Source: Amycolatopsis acidiphila
GTDB taxonomy: Bacteria > Actinomycetota > Actinomycetes > Mycobacteriales > Pseudonocardiaceae
Assembly (NCBI RefSeq): GCF_021391495.1
Contig: NZ_CP090063.1
Span: 1,798,001 to 1,862,000 of the forward strand
Reading direction: 5' to 3'
Length of the DNA: 64,000 nucleotides
Below the pieces are notes generated by a model. The model had not been told where the DNA came from, made no database searches, and saw only the letters and a list, made by a program, of their open reading frames with translations. Positions 8,993 through 17,632 of the stretch are shown here, piece by piece. How positions within the stretch are numbered: the first letter of the stretch is position 1; each line of letters opens with the position of its first letter. A program made the position numbers and the translations under genes.

Positions 8993-9001
8993 AGACTGCC
9001 G

Positions 9002-10024
9002 TCAGCGCATCGCCCGCAGCGTCCGGGTCCGCTCGCGGGGGCGTTGCTGGAACAGCGAGTACAGCCACCACAGCGACGGCACCAGGATGACCGCGCCGAC
9101 GGCCAGTGCGACGAGCGTGGGCGCCAGCACGCTGTTCTGCGCCGCGGAGGCCGCGACCGTCACGTTCGGTTCCAGCAGGACGGGATACTGAGCCACGGCC
9201 CAGCCCCACAGGATCGCGGTCACCGCCAGCGCCGCCACCACGCGGGCTGTGACGTAGTGGCGCCGCCACAGCAGGGGGAACTCCGCGGCGCCGGCCACGG
9301 CCGAGAAGATCACCAGCGGCAGGGCGCGCCCGGTCAGGCCCGCGAACAGCTGCGGCGCGTCCGAGTGCAGGATCGCGATGCCGGCGAGCGCCACCGCCCC
9401 GGTGACGGCGCCGGTCGCGAGCGCGCGCCGCCGGAAGGCCTCGGCCAGCTGCGGCTCACCCGACCGAGTCGCGTCCTGGCAGAGGTAGACCGCCGCCAGG
9501 TAGGCGCACGCCAGCACCGCGAGCACGCCGCCGAGCAGCGACGATGGCCCGGTCCAGCTGGTGTACGGGTTGCCGGCGCCGAGTCCGGGCGGCACCCGGC
9601 CGGTCGCGACCGCGCCCGCGACGGTGCCGAGGAAGAACGGCGTCACGACCGACGAGCCGGCGAACAGCCCGCCGAACACCTGGCGCAGCCGCGGTTCGCT
9701 GCTGACCTTCCGGAACGCGAACGACGCGCCGCGCGCGATGATGCCCAGCGCGGCGAACGTCAGCGGCAGGTACAGGGTCGACATCACCGCCGCGAACACC
9801 GGCGGGAAACCCGTCCACAGCAGCACCACCACGAAGATCAGCCAGACATGGTTGGCCTCCCACACCGGGCCGATGCTGTGCTCGATCAGCGCCCGTTGCT
9901 CGGCGCCGCGCCGCGGCCCGCCGGCGAGCAGGTCCCACGCGCCCGCGCCGAAATCGGCGCCGGCGAACAAGGCGTAACAGGTCAGCCCGACCCACATGAC
10001 GGCCAGGGTGAGATTCGCCAGCAT
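9002..10024 (-). CDS. cydB: Cytochrome bd oxidase subunit II
   Basis: This 340-residue protein has about eight or nine membrane helices and the N-terminal signature FAGADFGAGAWDLL, followed by IGPVWEANHVWLIFVVVLLW, both characteristic of CydB. With CydA it forms the cytochrome bd quinol oxidase of the plasma membrane, which reduces oxygen with high affinity and without pumping protons. A GAGGAGG ribosome site precedes the ATG, overlapping the end of cydA ten bases upstream, so the two are co-translated. The cydD/cydC ABC transporter genes that often follow cydB in actinobacteria are not here; a scar region lies downstream instead. Confidence 0.95.
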   Translation of the reverse strand: MLANLTLAVMWVGLTCYALFAGADFGAGAWDLLAGGPRRGAEQRALIEHSIGPVWEANHVWLIFVVVLLWTGFPPVFAAVMSTLYLPLTFAALGIIARGASFAFRKVSSEPRLRQVFGGLFAGSSVVTPFFLGTVAGAVATGRVPPGLGAGNPYTSWTGPSSLLGGVLAVLACAYLAAVYLCQDATRSGEPQLAEAFRRRALATGAVTGAVALAGIAILHSDAPQLFAGLTGRALPLVIFSAVAGAAEFPLLWRRHYVTARVVAALAVTAILWGWAVAQYPVLLEPNVTVAASAAQNSVLAPTLVALAVGAVILVPSLWWLYSLFQQRPRERTRTLRAMR

Positions 10025-10034
10025 GCGGGCCTCC

Positions 10035-11408
10035 TCAGGTGACCGGGTAGTCCTCGACGTCGCGTTCCTGGGGTGCGACCGGCACCGGGGTCTGCTTGGC
10101 GAGGCGGCGCAGGACGTACACCACGCCGACGGTCATCCCGGCGTACACGACCAGCACCAGCCACAGGCCCACCATCAGGCCCGGCGCGGGGTTCACGGCG
10201 TCGCGCACGCTCATGACCCCCTGCACGATCCACGGCTGCCGCCCCTCCTCGGTGACCGTCCACCCCGCCTCCAGCGCCACGACGGCGGCCGGGCCGGCGA
10301 CGAGCCCGAACACCCAGAACGCGCGCGGAAGCAGGAAGCGCCCGCGGCGCCGGCGCAGGAACGCGCCGACCGCCAGCCAGACCGCCACCAGCAGCAGGAA
10401 GAACCCCACCCCCACCATGAGGTCGAACGCGAGGTGCACCCCGGTCACCGGCGGCCACCGGTCACGCGGCACCTGGTCGAGCCCGCGGATCTCGGTGTCC
10501 GGGCTGTACCCGACGAGCAGGGACAGCCCGTCGGGGATCTCCAGTCCGTACCGCAGCCGGTCACCCTGCGCGATGCCACCGATCGTCAGCGGAACATGCG
10601 TCCCCGTGTGGTAGACGCCCTCCATCGCGGCGAGCTTCGTCGGCTGGTAGTTCGCCACGAACCGGGCCGCCCAGTCACCCACCACGATCTGAACCGGCGT
10701 GACCACGGCGCCGATCGTCAACGGCAGGAAGAAGCCGAGCCGGTGGTAGCGATCGCGGCGGCCGCGCAGCAGCGCGACCGCGTACACCGACGCGGTGAGG
10801 AAGCACGCGACCATGACCGCGGCGAGGATCATGTGCACGGTCTGCGGCGGGGCCGCCGGGTTGAACATCGCGGCCCACGGCTGCACCGCCGTCACCCGGC
10901 CGTCCTGCAACGTGAAACCGCGTGGCTGGTTCATCCAGGCATTGGCGCACACCACGAAGAACGCGGACGCGATCCCGGCGACGATGATCGGCAGCCCGGT
11001 CAGTACGTGCTTGCGCGGCTCCAGCCGGTCCCACGCGTACAGGTAGATGCCGAGGAAGATCGCCTCGATGAAGAACGCGATGCCCTCCATCGCGAACGGC
11101 AGGCCGATCACCTGCCCGAACGTGCCCATCAGGCCCGGCCACAGCAGGCCCATCTCGAAGCTGAGGATCGTGCCGGACACCGCCCCCACCGCGAACAGCA
11201 CGCCCATCGCGCGCGCCCAGCGCCGGGCCAGCAGGCGGTAGCTCTGGTCGCCGGTGCGAATGCCGCGCCATTCCGCGAGCACGGTCAGCAGCGGCAGGCC
11301 CACGCCGAGGCATGCCAGCACGATGTGCCAGGCCAGCGAGAACCCCATCTGGGCACGGGCAGCCGCGAGATCTCCCGGACGCACGACAGCCAGCACGATC
11401 CCCGTCAC
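10035..11408 (-). CDS. cydA: Cytochrome bd oxidase subunit I
   Basis: CydA is 457 residues with about nine helices. Haem-ligand regions are visible: the N-terminal ARAQMGFSLAWHIVLACLG (His near residue 26), a central helix region with a conserved Met-Gly pattern, and the quinol-loop end GRQPWIVQGVMSV, where GRQPW is the family signature. The GTG at 11408 is chosen because GGGAAGG lies about nine bases upstream; a 23-codon upstream extension in the same frame lacks homology-like features. The gene is divergent from the SpoIIE phosphatase across about 90 bases, which must hold both promoters. Expected role: respiration at low oxygen or under nitric oxide, sulfide or drug stress. Confidence 0.95.
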   Translation of the reverse strand: MTGIVLAVVRPGDLAAARAQMGFSLAWHIVLACLGVGLPLLTVLAEWRGIRTGDQSYRLLARRWARAMGVLFAVGAVSGTILSFEMGLLWPGLMGTFGQVIGLPFAMEGIAFFIEAIFLGIYLYAWDRLEPRKHVLTGLPIIVAGIASAFFVVCANAWMNQPRGFTLQDGRVTAVQPWAAMFNPAAPPQTVHMILAAVMVACFLTASVYAVALLRGRRDRYHRLGFFLPLTIGAVVTPVQIVVGDWAARFVANYQPTKLAAMEGVYHTGTHVPLTIGGIAQGDRLRYGLEIPDGLSLLVGYSPDTEIRGLDQVPRDRWPPVTGVHLAFDLMVGVGFFLLLVAVWLAVGAFLRRRRGRFLLPRAFWVFGLVAGPAAVVALEAGWTVTEEGRQPWIVQGVMSVRDAVNPAPGLMVGLWLVLVVYAGMTVGVVYVLRRLAKQTPVPVAPQERDVEDYPVT

Positions 11409-11499
11409 GGATGCAGCCTTCCCAGGCTTCCGAGGTCTAAACGACCTGGCCGGGTTCCGCCGACGGCGTTCGGGCATGCCGGGTGGTTACCCTTCCTGG

Positions 11500-12714
11500 A
11501 TGATCGAGCGCGTTGAGTCCTGGCATGCCGTGTTCTCCGAAATCGTGAACAGGGCTCACCTGGCGGCTGCGGGCGACGTGTTGCGCATCGTCGGAGAGGC
11601 GCTGGACAAGGTCGGGGTGTCGCTCGAGCTGTACCTGATCGACCTGGGACAGCAACAGCTGCGCTCCGCGGATGGCCGTTCGCCGGACGTGGATACGGCG
11701 ATGCGGGCCTTCCGGCTGACCGACATCATCCCGGTAGCGGCCCGGGGCGGGGAACCGGCGCACCTGTGGATGCCGGTCCTCAACGGCACCGAAAGGCTTG
11801 GTGTGGCGCGGCTGACCCTGCCCCCCGGTGCCGACCCGCATGACCAATGGGTGCGTGAGCAGTGCTGGGTTCTGGTCAGCCTGCTCGGGCACCTGGTGCT
11901 CACCAAGCTGCACTACAGCGACCTGTTCCACACAGTGCGCCGGACGAAGCCGTTGTCGGTGGCGTCGGAACTGTTGTGGCAGCTGCTGCCACCACAGACC
12001 TTCGCCCGTGAGCAGGTCGTGGTCACCGCCTTGATGGAACCCTACGACCAGGTCGGCGGTGACGGTTACGACTACGCCGTCGACGGGCAGCGAGCGCGCG
12101 TGGCGATCTTCGACGCCATGGGCCACGACCTGTCCGCGGGACTGACCACAGCGATCGCCCTGGCCGCCACCCGCAACGCCCGGCGCCGGGGCGATGGGCT
12201 GATCGAGTCCGCGGCCCTCGCCGACCGCACCATCCACGACCAGAACCTTCTCCACCACGAGCACGTCTTCGCCACCGCCGTGCTGGCCGAGCTCGACCTG
12301 GACACCGGGGTCCTGAGCTACCTGATCGCGGGCCACCCGCCACCTGTGCTGCTGCGCAAGGGCCGGCGGATCAAGACCCTGCAGGCCCCGATACGACCAC
12401 CACTGGGTCTCGGGCACCTGGCCACGACCATGCCCGAACTCGGCGAGGAGCAACTCGACCCCGGTGACCGGCTCCTGTTCTACAGCGACGGCGTCGTCGA
12501 AGCCCGAAACCCCAGCGGTCAACTGTTCGGCCTCGACCGCCTCGTCGAGCTCACCGAGCAGCACGAAGCCGCCGGCCTGCCCGCGCCCGAGACACTACGA
12601 CGCCTCACCCAAGCCGTCCTGACACACCAGAACGGCCACCTGCAGGATGACGCCACTCTCCTGCTTCTGGAGTGGACCACCGAAGCCAGCCACCAGCTGC
12701 TACCCCAACCGTGA
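11500..12714 (+). CDS. PP2C-type protein phosphatase (SpoIIE/RsbU family), 404 aa
   Basis: A GAF-like sensory region fills about residues 1-145 and a SpoIIE/PP2C phosphatase domain about 165-395. Metal-binding motifs are visible: GGDGYDYAV, FDAMGHDLSAG, LLFYSDGVVEARN and the final DDATLLLLEW. These enzymes dephosphorylate anti-anti-sigma factors in partner-switching pathways, which here would release a sigma factor in response to a signal sensed by the N-terminal domain. No anti-sigma partner is adjacent. The ATG at 11500 is favoured, with an alternative ATG at 11476; neither has a strong ribosome site, so a leaderless transcript is possible. Confidence 0.85.
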   Translation: MIERVESWHAVFSEIVNRAHLAAAGDVLRIVGEALDKVGVSLELYLIDLGQQQLRSADGRSPDVDTAMRAFRLTDIIPVAARGGEPAHLWMPVLNGTERLGVARLTLPPGADPHDQWVREQCWVLVSLLGHLVLTKLHYSDLFHTVRRTKPLSVASELLWQLLPPQTFAREQVVVTALMEPYDQVGGDGYDYAVDGQRARVAIFDAMGHDLSAGLTTAIALAATRNARRRGDGLIESAALADRTIHDQNLLHHEHVFATAVLAELDLDTGVLSYLIAGHPPPVLLRKGRRIKTLQAPIRPPLGLGHLATTMPELGEEQLDPGDRLLFYSDGVVEARNPSGQLFGLDRLVELTEQHEAAGLPAPETLRRLTQAVLTHQNGHLQDDATLLLLEWTTEASHQLLPQP

Positions 12715-12813
12715 ACGTCGGCCGGTACCCGACGAACGGCCGTTGACCACGGTTCGCCGGCGACCTAACCTTGCCGCTCACGTAAGCGATCCGAGGTACC
12801 ACCGGAGGTGCCC

Positions 12814-14217
12814 GTGGTGGCGGGAGAGCTTGGCCGGCGTACGTTGCTGCGCCTGTGCCTCGTGGGCGGTGGAGCACTGGCCGTTTCCCTGCCAGGTGGG
12901 GTGGCCGCGGCTGACGGGCGAGACGCCGAGCTGCGGGCCCTCGACGCGGGAGCCGCGCGGATCCTGGCAACGGTGCGCCGCCCGCGCTTTCCCGCGAGGT
13001 GGTTCCCGGTCACGGAGTTCGGCGCCATCGATGACGGGCGCACCGACTGCACGGCCGCGTTCCGGCGCGCGATCGAGGCGTGCCACCGGGCGGGCGGCGG
13101 GCACGTCCTCGTGCCGCGCGGCGTTTACGCGACCGGTCCGATCCACCTGCTCAGCAACGTCGACCTGCACCTCGAACAGGGCAGCCGGATCCTTTTCAGC
13201 ACCGATCCGAACGCTTACCTGCCACTGGTCCGCACGCGCTGGCAGGGCATCGAGTTCATGAACTACTCGCCGCTGATCTACGCCTACGACCAGCGCAACA
13301 TCGCGATCACCGGCACCGGGGAACTGGACGGCCAGGCCGACGCGACGCACTGGTGGGACTGGAAGGCGCCCAGCGACCAGGAGTTCGCGCAGCTGGAGGC
13401 CCAGGCCAATGCCGGCGTCCCGGTGCCGCAGCGCGTTTTCGGCCCTGGCTTCCACTTCCGGCCGCTGTTCGTCCAACCCTACCGCTGCGACACCGTGCTG
13501 ATCGAAGGCGTCACGTTCCGCAACAGCCCAGCGTGGCATCTCAACCCCGTGCTGTGCGGCAACGTGGTCGTCGACGGGGTGACCGTCGACTCGGCAGGAC
13601 CGAACACCGACGGGTGCGATCCCGAGTCCTGTGACGGCGTCGTCGTCACCGGCTGCTCGTTCAACACCGGCGACGACTGCATCGCGATCAAGGCGGGCCG
13701 CAACACCGACGGCAGGCGCGTGAACGTGCCGTGCCAGAACCTCGTGATCCAGCGCAGCAGCTTCGCCAACGGCCACGGCGGAGTGACCATCGGCAGTGAG
13801 ATGACCGGGGGAGTGCGCAATGTCTACGCGCGCGACCTGACCATGAACAGCCCGAACCTGCAAAGCGGGCACCGCATCAAGACCAACTCGGTGCGCGGCG
13901 GTTTCGTCGAGAACGTCCACTTGGGACGGATCGCGGCCGGTACGATCGGTGGCCCGATGCTGCTGATCGACTACAGCTACGGCGAGGGCGACACCGGAAA
14001 GTATCCGCCGACCGTGACGGACATCAACCTGGCCGACTGGACGGTGCAGGCCTGCGAGCAGGGCTGGCAGATGGCCGGTTACCAGGAGAACCCCATCGGC
14101 AGCGTGACGCTGACCGACGTCGCCATCGCCTCGATGTCCGGGACGAACGTTGCCCAGTACATCGCCGATCTCCAGCTGAACGGGGTGACCATCGGCGGAC
14201 AACCGGTCAGCGGCTAA
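12814..14217 (+). CDS. Glycoside hydrolase family 28 (polygalacturonase-like), Tat-exported, 467 aa
   Basis: The N-terminus GRRTLLRLCLVGGGALAVS is a twin-arginine signal, so the folded enzyme is probably exported by Tat. The following pectate-lyase-like beta-helix starts with FGAIDDGRTDCTAAF. GH28 catalytic blocks are present in order: NTDGCDPESCDG, GDDCIAIKAGRN, GHGGVTIGSE and RIKT. These hold the three conserved Asp residues, the His and the Arg-Ile-Lys. GGAGG at 12804-12808 places the start at GTG 12814 or 12817; GTG 12808 is too close. Members hydrolyse pectin-type galacturonans or related rhamnose/xylose-containing chains. It is a single gene, not linked to transporters. Confidence 0.88.
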   Translation: MVAGELGRRTLLRLCLVGGGALAVSLPGGVAAADGRDAELRALDAGAARILATVRRPRFPARWFPVTEFGAIDDGRTDCTAAFRRAIEACHRAGGGHVLVPRGVYATGPIHLLSNVDLHLEQGSRILFSTDPNAYLPLVRTRWQGIEFMNYSPLIYAYDQRNIAITGTGELDGQADATHWWDWKAPSDQEFAQLEAQANAGVPVPQRVFGPGFHFRPLFVQPYRCDTVLIEGVTFRNSPAWHLNPVLCGNVVVDGVTVDSAGPNTDGCDPESCDGVVVTGCSFNTGDDCIAIKAGRNTDGRRVNVPCQNLVIQRSSFANGHGGVTIGSEMTGGVRNVYARDLTMNSPNLQSGHRIKTNSVRGGFVENVHLGRIAAGTIGGPMLLIDYSYGEGDTGKYPPTVTDINLADWTVQACEQGWQMAGYQENPIGSVTLTDVAIASMSGTNVAQYIADLQLNGVTIGGQPVSG

Positions 14218-14457
14218 GGGCACCCGAGGTCATCGGTCCGGTTGCCGCCGGACTGGTGTGGCTCACCGTTGTCCCGGCGCCGCCGGCCCGCGTTCGTGAC
14301 CGCTTCCCGCGCGATGCAACAGGCCGCCAGTGCGACAGGAGGAGATAGCTCGGCCGCGTGCAGCTCGTCGATGAGGATCTGGTCCTGCCGCTGCCGGCGC
14401 GCCGCCTGTGCTCGACTTTCACGGATCGACGCAGCAACCGTGGCGGGATGGTGATCG
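14218..14457 (+). other. Convergent intergenic region with a weak hairpin
   Basis: Between the ends of the GH28 and acyl-CoA ligase genes lies about 240 bases without a supported gene. A short hairpin (GTCCGG at 14236 with CCGGAC at 14248) could be a weak terminator. A 36-codon open frame from GTG 14358 running into the ligase gene, with AGGAGG upstream at a poor distance, resembles no family and is probably chance or a remnant. Confidence 0.3.
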
Positions 14458-16062
14458 TCAAGCGCTGAACCGGTCCCGCAGCAGGAACTTCTGGATCTTG
14501 CCTGACCCCGTCATCGGAAACCGGTCGACGAACTGCCAGATCCGCGGAGCCTTGTGTGGCGCGAGGCGTTCGCGCACATAGGTGAAGAGTTCGTCCTCGC
14601 CCGCGGTCGCTTCGGGCGCGAGCTTGACGAAGGCCGCGACCTGTTCGCCCCACGTCTCGTCCGGAATGCCGACGACCGCGACGTCGACGACGTCCGGATG
14701 CGCGAACAGCACGTGCTCGATCTCGCGGGGATAGATGTTCTCGCCGCCGCGGATGATCATCTCCTTGACCCGGCCCTCGATCCGGCAGTAGCCGCGGCTG
14801 TCCATGCTCACCAGGTCGCCGGTGTGCAGCCAGCCCTCGCCGTCGATCGTCTCCGCGGTCTGCTCCGGCAGGTCGAAGTACCCGGTCATCACGTGGAAAC
14901 CACGCGTGTACAGCTCGCCGACCTGCCCGAACGGCACGGTTTCCCCGCTCGACGGGTCGACGATCCTGACCTCGACACCCGGGATCGGACGGCCCAGCGT
15001 CTCCGCCCGGTCGGCGGGATCGTCGTCGAGGCGGGTGGTCGTGATGCCGGGCGAGGCTTCGGTCTGCGCGAAGCAGAGCGTCATCGGCACGCCGAGTGAC
15101 TCTTCGACGCGGCGCACGAGGTCCGGTGGCACCGTCGCGCCGCCGGAGAGCGCGAACCGGACCGAGGACAGATCCGTTTTCGGGAAGTCCGGATGCCCGA
15201 GCATCGCGATGAGCATCGTCGGCACGCCACCGAACGTGGTGCCGCGTTCCGACTCGATCACGTGCAGCTGCAGCGCCGGGTCGAAATGCGGCAGGAGCAC
15301 TTGCCTGCTCCCACTCGCGATCGACGAAAGCGTCGTCAGCACGCAGCCCGCGGTGTGGAACAGCGGCATCGGGTTGACGAACACGTCGTCCGGTCGCGCG
15401 TCGAAGGTCCGGACGTAGGTCAGGCGCGCGCTGTTGGTGATGCCCCGGTGTTGCAGGACAGCGCCCTTGGGCACGCCGGTGGTGCCGGAGGTGTACTGGA
15501 TCTGTGCGGCGTCACCGGGTTCGACGACCGGGAACTTCTCCGTCGGCGAACCGGAGGCACGGAACTGCGCCCAGTCCTCGAAGAAGATCGTCTCCCGCAG
15601 GCCCGGCAATTCCTGCCGCACGCTCGCGAGCGAGTCGGCCATGGGGTTGGTGCGGTAGGACTTCAGCAGGAAGACGCCCGAGGAGCGGGACTGGCCGAGC
15701 ACATGCTCGAGTTCGGCCGGCCGCAGCGCGGGATTGACGGTCGCGAGCGTCACGCCGGCCAGTGCGGCCGCCATCTCGAGCACGATCCACTCGGGAATGT
15801 TGTTGGCCCACACGGCAACCCGTTCGCCGGGCGCGAACCTGCCGAGCAACGCCCGCGCAGCCTGTTCCGCTTCGCCGAGCAACTCCGCGTACGTCCAGTG
15901 CCGGCGGGCGGCGGGATCGGCCACCCCCTCTACCAAGGCCACCGCGGACGGGAGCCGCTCGGCGGTCTCGCGAAGCAGGTCGCCCACGGTTTCGTCGCGC
16001 ACCAGATCGGTGTCGCGAGCAGGCCAGTACGAAAGGTTGGGCACGCCGTTCACGCTAGCCAC
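14458..16062 (-). CDS. Acyl-CoA synthetase (AMP-dependent ligase), 534 aa
   Basis: This is a complete ANL-superfamily enzyme. The P-loop-like motif YTSGTTGVPKGAVLQH is at about residues 191-206, and the adenine-binding region follows (FAQTEASPG). The hinge region has GWLHTGDLVSMDSRGY and GRVKEMIIRGGENIYPREIE. The catalytic Lys lies in the C-terminal TGSGKIQKFLL. It activates a fatty or aromatic acid as the CoA thioester through an acyl-adenylate; the acid is not predictable. The sequence type is closest to medium/long-chain fatty acyl-CoA ligases (FadD-like), inferred from GGENIYPREIE. It is monocistronic and convergent with the GH28 gene. Confidence 0.9.
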   Translation of the reverse strand: MASVNGVPNLSYWPARDTDLVRDETVGDLLRETAERLPSAVALVEGVADPAARRHWTYAELLGEAEQAARALLGRFAPGERVAVWANNIPEWIVLEMAAALAGVTLATVNPALRPAELEHVLGQSRSSGVFLLKSYRTNPMADSLASVRQELPGLRETIFFEDWAQFRASGSPTEKFPVVEPGDAAQIQYTSGTTGVPKGAVLQHRGITNSARLTYVRTFDARPDDVFVNPMPLFHTAGCVLTTLSSIASGSRQVLLPHFDPALQLHVIESERGTTFGGVPTMLIAMLGHPDFPKTDLSSVRFALSGGATVPPDLVRRVEESLGVPMTLCFAQTEASPGITTTRLDDDPADRAETLGRPIPGVEVRIVDPSSGETVPFGQVGELYTRGFHVMTGYFDLPEQTAETIDGEGWLHTGDLVSMDSRGYCRIEGRVKEMIIRGGENIYPREIEHVLFAHPDVVDVAVVGIPDETWGEQVAAFVKLAPEATAGEDELFTYVRERLAPHKAPRIWQFVDRFPMTGSGKIQKFLLRDRFSA

Positions 16063-16344
16063 GTGCCGTGCGCGGCGGAACCGGTCGGACCGGGAAGTGC
16101 CCGTTCAGCCCGCGGATGCGGTGAACACTGGAGTGCCGGGCACGTCGAGATCAACAGGGAGCTGCCGTCCGGCACAGGGGCTGAGAGAGGACATGGCTAC
16201 ATCGCCTGACGAGATCGGTGGGTGGTGGTGATTTACTCAGGGCTTTCGGCGGATCGCCCTGAATGACGGAGCACAGGTCACGAAGAGTTCCTGACAGTTC
16301 TCATGCTGCTCGCCCGATGACCGCACGGGTATTCGCCTTCAGGC
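16063..16344 (+). other. Intergenic region with a half THI-box-like element
   Basis: No gene is supported here. On the plus strand at 16157-16188 there is GGGAGC, a perfect small hairpin (TGCCG-TC-CGGCA), and then GGGGCTGAGAGAGG, the order seen in the 5' half of TPP riboswitches (GGGAGC-P3-GGCTGAGA). The 3' half (CCTGATC..TAAT..GCGAAGGGA) is not present, and no plus-strand thiamine gene follows. A 12-codon frame from ATG 16193 with AGAGAGGA upstream is also present. The element may be a truncated riboswitch or a coincidence. Confidence 0.2.
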
Positions 16345-17043
16345 CTATTTCGTGACCGCGCCTGGATCAGGCAAACGGGGATCAGCGGCGCTCAGATCTG
16401 GCATCACGAGCGCGACAGCCAACCTGCGGCTGCGGACTCCGGTGCGGTCCTCGACCTCGTGCCGGCTCAACGAGGGAACCGCGTTCCGGCGTCGCTGGGC
16501 ATCGAGGTGGACCTCGTAGAGATGTGGCCTGAGGAGCTGCAACAGCAAGCGGTCGCGTTCGCTGAAGTCAGGGCCGTCAGCACGCCACAGTTGCATTCGC
16601 CGGGTCTGCCCCGGGACGGTGGGAAACGAAAGCAACATGCTGTGCTTGCGACCGTCTCTGGCGTAGAGGTCGGCGAACATCGGGGCGTTGCGCAACTCAC
16701 GGAGCGTGTAGAAATCCGACCACAATGTGACGCTTGCCAGATCGCCGGTTCGCGCCGGGTAACTGCAGGGCAGGAAATCGCGTCGGAGCTTCCAGAACCC
16801 TTCGCCCGAGCCGCACCGGCCCTCGTGATCCAGTAGCCGCATTCCGCTCTGTAGCGACTGGTAGACGACAACGTCCTCACTGAGGATGTCGAGTTCCTTG
16901 AAATCCACCGAATCGCAGGGAACCAGGTCGCACAGCCGGTCCAGGGCGGCCCACGGCGTCGCCTGGTTCGGATCGTCACGTGGGCCATCCTCGACGACCG
17001 CCATCAACGAACGCAGTTCCCCTGCCGACAGGCTGCAGACCAT
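16345..17043 (-). CDS. LuxR-type regulator with sensory domain but without its HTH domain, 232 aa
   Basis: Residues about 1-185 match the N-terminal sensory part of a common actinomycete LuxR family: MVCSLSAGELRSLMAVVEDG, and later FSERDRLLLQLLRPHLYEV and LDAQRRRN. In relatives this leads into about 65 residues of LuxR helix-turn-helix (LTPREWEVL..IA..L..S..TVRKH). Here the text jumps from PSLSRHEVE directly to DRTGVRSRRLAVALVMPDLS, the normal tail after the HTH, so about 45 residues are missing in frame. ATG 17043 has GAGGAGG seven bases upstream. The product cannot bind DNA as its relatives do; it is either a decayed gene or a free sensory domain. Confidence 0.7.
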   Translation of the reverse strand: MVCSLSAGELRSLMAVVEDGPRDDPNQATPWAALDRLCDLVPCDSVDFKELDILSEDVVVYQSLQSGMRLLDHEGRCGSGEGFWKLRRDFLPCSYPARTGDLASVTLWSDFYTLRELRNAPMFADLYARDGRKHSMLLSFPTVPGQTRRMQLWRADGPDFSERDRLLLQLLRPHLYEVHLDAQRRRNAVPSLSRHEVEDRTGVRSRRLAVALVMPDLSAADPRLPDPGAVTK

Positions 17044-17257
17044 CGGGCACCTCCTCGGCCCAAGGAAATCGTACGCCGGGGACATACCACCCAGACAGGT
17101 CTCAGCGGGAACCACCATTTCATGCCGACCAGACCGGGGGACAACGTTCGCGCAGGCTCGGGGGAACGCCGATAATCAGTACCCGGCCGCGTGTCGAGAT
17201 ACCGTCGGCCTGTTCGTCATTCTCTGCAGAGACCGGCACGGACGACGGGGAGCGCAC

Positions 17258-17632
17258 ATGCGGTACATGCTGTTGATCTACAACTGTGAACGGCCCGAGC
17301 CGGGCGACCCGGAGTTCGCCGAGGCGCTGGCGAGGGTCAACGCGTTCGCCGACGAGTGCCGCGGCCGGGGTGCGTTCGTGTCGGGCGATCCGCTGCAGTC
17401 CGAGAGCACCGCCACCACGGTGAGCGTGCGCGACGGCCGGACCCTGATCACCGACGGGCCGTTCGCCGAGACCCACGAGCACCTCGGCGGCTACTACGTC
17501 CTCGACTGCCGCAACCTCGACGAGGCCCTGGAGCTGGCCGCCCTGTGCCCGATGGCCGAGCAGGGCTCGATCGAGGTGCGGCCCCTCGCCGGGGTGCCGG
17601 GCCTGCGGCACCTGGCGGCCTCGGGGGAGTGA
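17258..17632 (+). CDS. YCII/DGPF-domain protein, 124 aa
   Basis: The protein has a compact YCII-related ferredoxin-like fold: [11 protein letters not shown] at the start and the [19 protein letters not shown] signature at about residues 67-85. GGGGAG precedes the ATG. It overlaps the sigma-factor gene by four bases (GTGA). YCII proteins of this type are constant neighbours of ECF42 sigma factors and are thought to act in or be controlled by that pathway; the biochemical activity is unknown. The rest of the operon follows directly. Confidence 0.85.
   Translation: MRYMLLIYNCERPEPGDPEFAEALARVNAFADECRGRGAFVSGDPLQSESTATTVSVRDGRTLITDGPFAETHEHLGGYYVLDCRNLDEALELAALCPMAEQGSIEVRPLAGVPGLRHLAASGE

Noticed and set aside
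16193..16231. A 12-codon frame reading MATSPDEIGGWW with a ribosome-site-like sequence
   Set aside because: Too short to support, no maturation enzyme nearby and no known peptide precursor pattern; noted only within the intergenic entry.
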